Below the pieces are notes generated by a model. The model was not told the origin of the DNA, made no database searches, and saw only the letters and a list, made by a program, of their open reading frames with translations. Source: Begonia masoniana (taxonomy: Eukaryota; Streptophyta; Magnoliopsida; Cucurbitales; Begoniaceae). Taken from it: a stretch of 64,000 nt of DNA. The stretch is taken from assembly GCA_022432975.1 (NCBI GenBank), contig CM039510.1, forward strand, positions 16,571,023 through 16,635,022, read 5' to 3'. Positions 62,710 through 64,000 of this stretch are shown here, one piece after another. The position numbers were made by a program, and so were the translations under genes. Position 1 is the first letter of the stretch, and the number at the start of each line of letters is the position of its first letter.

Positions 62710-64000
62710 TTACACAAACAGATCAGGATACTTAGTCATCATATCCTGCTGTCGTTCCCACGTCGCCTCTTCCACCTCGTGATTCCGCCATAGAACTTTG
62801 ACTAGCGGAATTTCTTTGTTGCGTAGAACCTTGATGGAATGCTCCAAAATACGTACTGGCCTCACCTCATAGCTCAAGGTAGGTTGTACCTCGATCTCTG
62901 TAGCCTCCACAATATGCGATGGGTCACGTAGACATCTCCGAAGCATAGATACGTGGAACACATCGTGGATATCCTCCATAGAAGCTGGAAGCTGCAGTCT
63001 GTACGCCAACTTCCCGATCCTCTTCAGAATAGGAAAGGGCCCCACATATCGAGGGTTTAACTTACCCCTCCTTCCGAATCTCGCAACGCCTTTGAACGGA
63101 GAAACTTTAAGGTAAACCTCGTCACCTTCCTCGAACTCTAGCTCTCTCCATCTGGTGTCAGCATAGCTCTTCTGTCTGCTCTGAGCTACCTCAATGCGCT
63201 GTCGGATAACGGCAATCTTCTCTGCCGTCTGCTGCAGAATCTCAGGTCCAACGACGCTGGCCTCGCCAACCTCGTCCCAATACAGCGGAGATCTGCACTT
63301 TCGACCATATAAGGCTTCATACGGAGCCATACCGATAGTAGCCTGGAAGCTGTTGTTGTACAAGAACTCGAATCAGTGGCAAATACCTGCTCCACGATCC
63401 CTGAAACTCAAGCACACACGCTCTGAGCATATCCTCCAAAATCTGATTCGTCCTCTCTGTCTGACCATCAGTCTGAGGATGAAACGCTGTGCTGAAGTTA
63501 AGCTGAGTCCCCATAGCTTTGTGCAGACTCTTCCAGAACTTCGATGTAAACCTCGGATCTCGATCCGAGACAATAGAAACTGGCACGCCGTGCAATCTGA
63601 CAATCTCCTGTACATAGAGCTCGGCGAGCTGATCCATAGACGATGTCATCTTCACAGGCAAAAAGTGAGCCGACTTTGTCAATCGGTCCACAATAACCCA
63701 AATGCCGTCATGGCCTCTCGTAGTCCTCGGGAGCCCCACAATGAAATCCATGGAGATCTGCTCCCACTTCCACTCCGGAATCGGCAGTGGTAACAGTGTT
63801 CCAGCAGGTCTCTGGTGCTTAGCCTTTACCTGCTGACATACTAGGCAGGTCTCAACATACTTGGCAACCTCCCTCTTCATGTTCGGCCACCAGAAGTGTT
63901 GTCTCAAATCCCGGTACATCTTGGTACTCCCCGGGTGCACAGAATATGCCGAAGAATGTGCCTCGGCCAGTATCTCCTTCTTTAGATCCTCGTCACTAGG
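62710..64000 (-). pseudogene. pol: Integrase with chromodomain-like tail, element B (partial, one frameshift)
   Basis: On the minus strand, frame 63317-64000 runs open from the window edge. It carries the zinc-binding domain (HPGSTKMYRDLRQHFWWPNM, CLVCQQVKAKHQ) and the core with Asp in SMDFIVGLP, Asp in VSDRDPRF and Glu in QTERTNQ. Frame 62710-63363 carries the rest ([52 protein letters not shown]) and ends at 62710. The two are separated by what looks like a single extra T near 63370. Apart from that there is no stop, so this is the best-preserved pol segment here, and the shift may be a sequencing error. The remainder of pol and gag lies right of the window. Confidence 0.9.

Overview
This window is plant nuclear heterochromatin, almost certainly from a flowering plant (probably a eudicot; species not identifiable from sequence alone). 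The evidence is a set of very long-LTR Ty3/gypsy retrotransposons. Their integrase ends in a chromodomain-like tail, their primer binding sites read TGGTATCARAGCC (initiator tRNA-Met type), and they sit in a ~207 bp satellite. I find no host protein-coding gene. Every credible reading frame is gag or pol of a chromovirus-type element (Tekay/Del-like by LTR size, PBS and chromodomain), and all but one or two are broken. Several very long open frames are tandem-repeat or homopolymer artefacts.

Layout. 1-8129: non-autonomous element A (+), LTR-gag-noncoding-LTR, missing only the first ~45 bp of its 5' LTR. 8130-9065: fragments of two other LTRs. 9066-10399: poly-A, a patch of satellite, a 100-N scaffold gap and a 671-nt poly-T. 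10400-12785: a minus-strand LTR truncated at the poly-T. 12798-16795: about 19 monomers of the 207 bp satellite. 16796-19503: ~27 bp minisatellite array I. 19504-20037: poly-A. 20038-25093: decayed element C (-) with truncated LTR, integrase, RT/RNase H, protease and the C-terminal part of gag. 25094-32218: ~7.1 kb minisatellite array II. 32219-34031: satellite and scrambled LTR pieces full of small deletions. 34032-44957: element D (+), full gag-pol order but many stops, with a 2.8 kb solo LTR nested in its 5' LTR. 44958-55595: a chain internal-LTR-internal-LTR of non-autonomous family E. 55596-58660: diverged satellite. 58661-59507: a miniature LTR element (TRIM) flanked by a perfect 5 bp duplication. 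59508-59702: satellite. 59703-60059: AT-rich sequence I do not recognise. 60060-64000: 3' LTR and integrase of element B (-), which continues past the window edge.

How the pieces relate. All satellite patches share one orientation, and several breakpoints fall in phase within a monomer. This suggests one original satellite field later split by nested retroelements and by a minisatellite that appears to have grown out of a dyad inside a satellite monomer. D, C and B carry the enzymes. A and E keep only gag plus packaging and priming sites, and both carry a homologous noncoding module where pol should be, so they would depend on enzymes from relatives.

The most interesting signals are: (1) a conserved perfect or near-perfect hairpin (CTCTGGAA...TTCCAGAG) in every LTR family, next to a family-specific cluster of palindromic repeats; (2) conserved splice-site-like blocks in the LTRs and a 63-64 nt intron-like segment just before each gag start; (3) the shared pol-replacement module, partly inverted in A; (4) the minisatellite seated at a satellite dyad. 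Assembly quality is doubtful around the gap, the two >500 nt homopolymers, the minisatellites and 32.2-34.0 kb.
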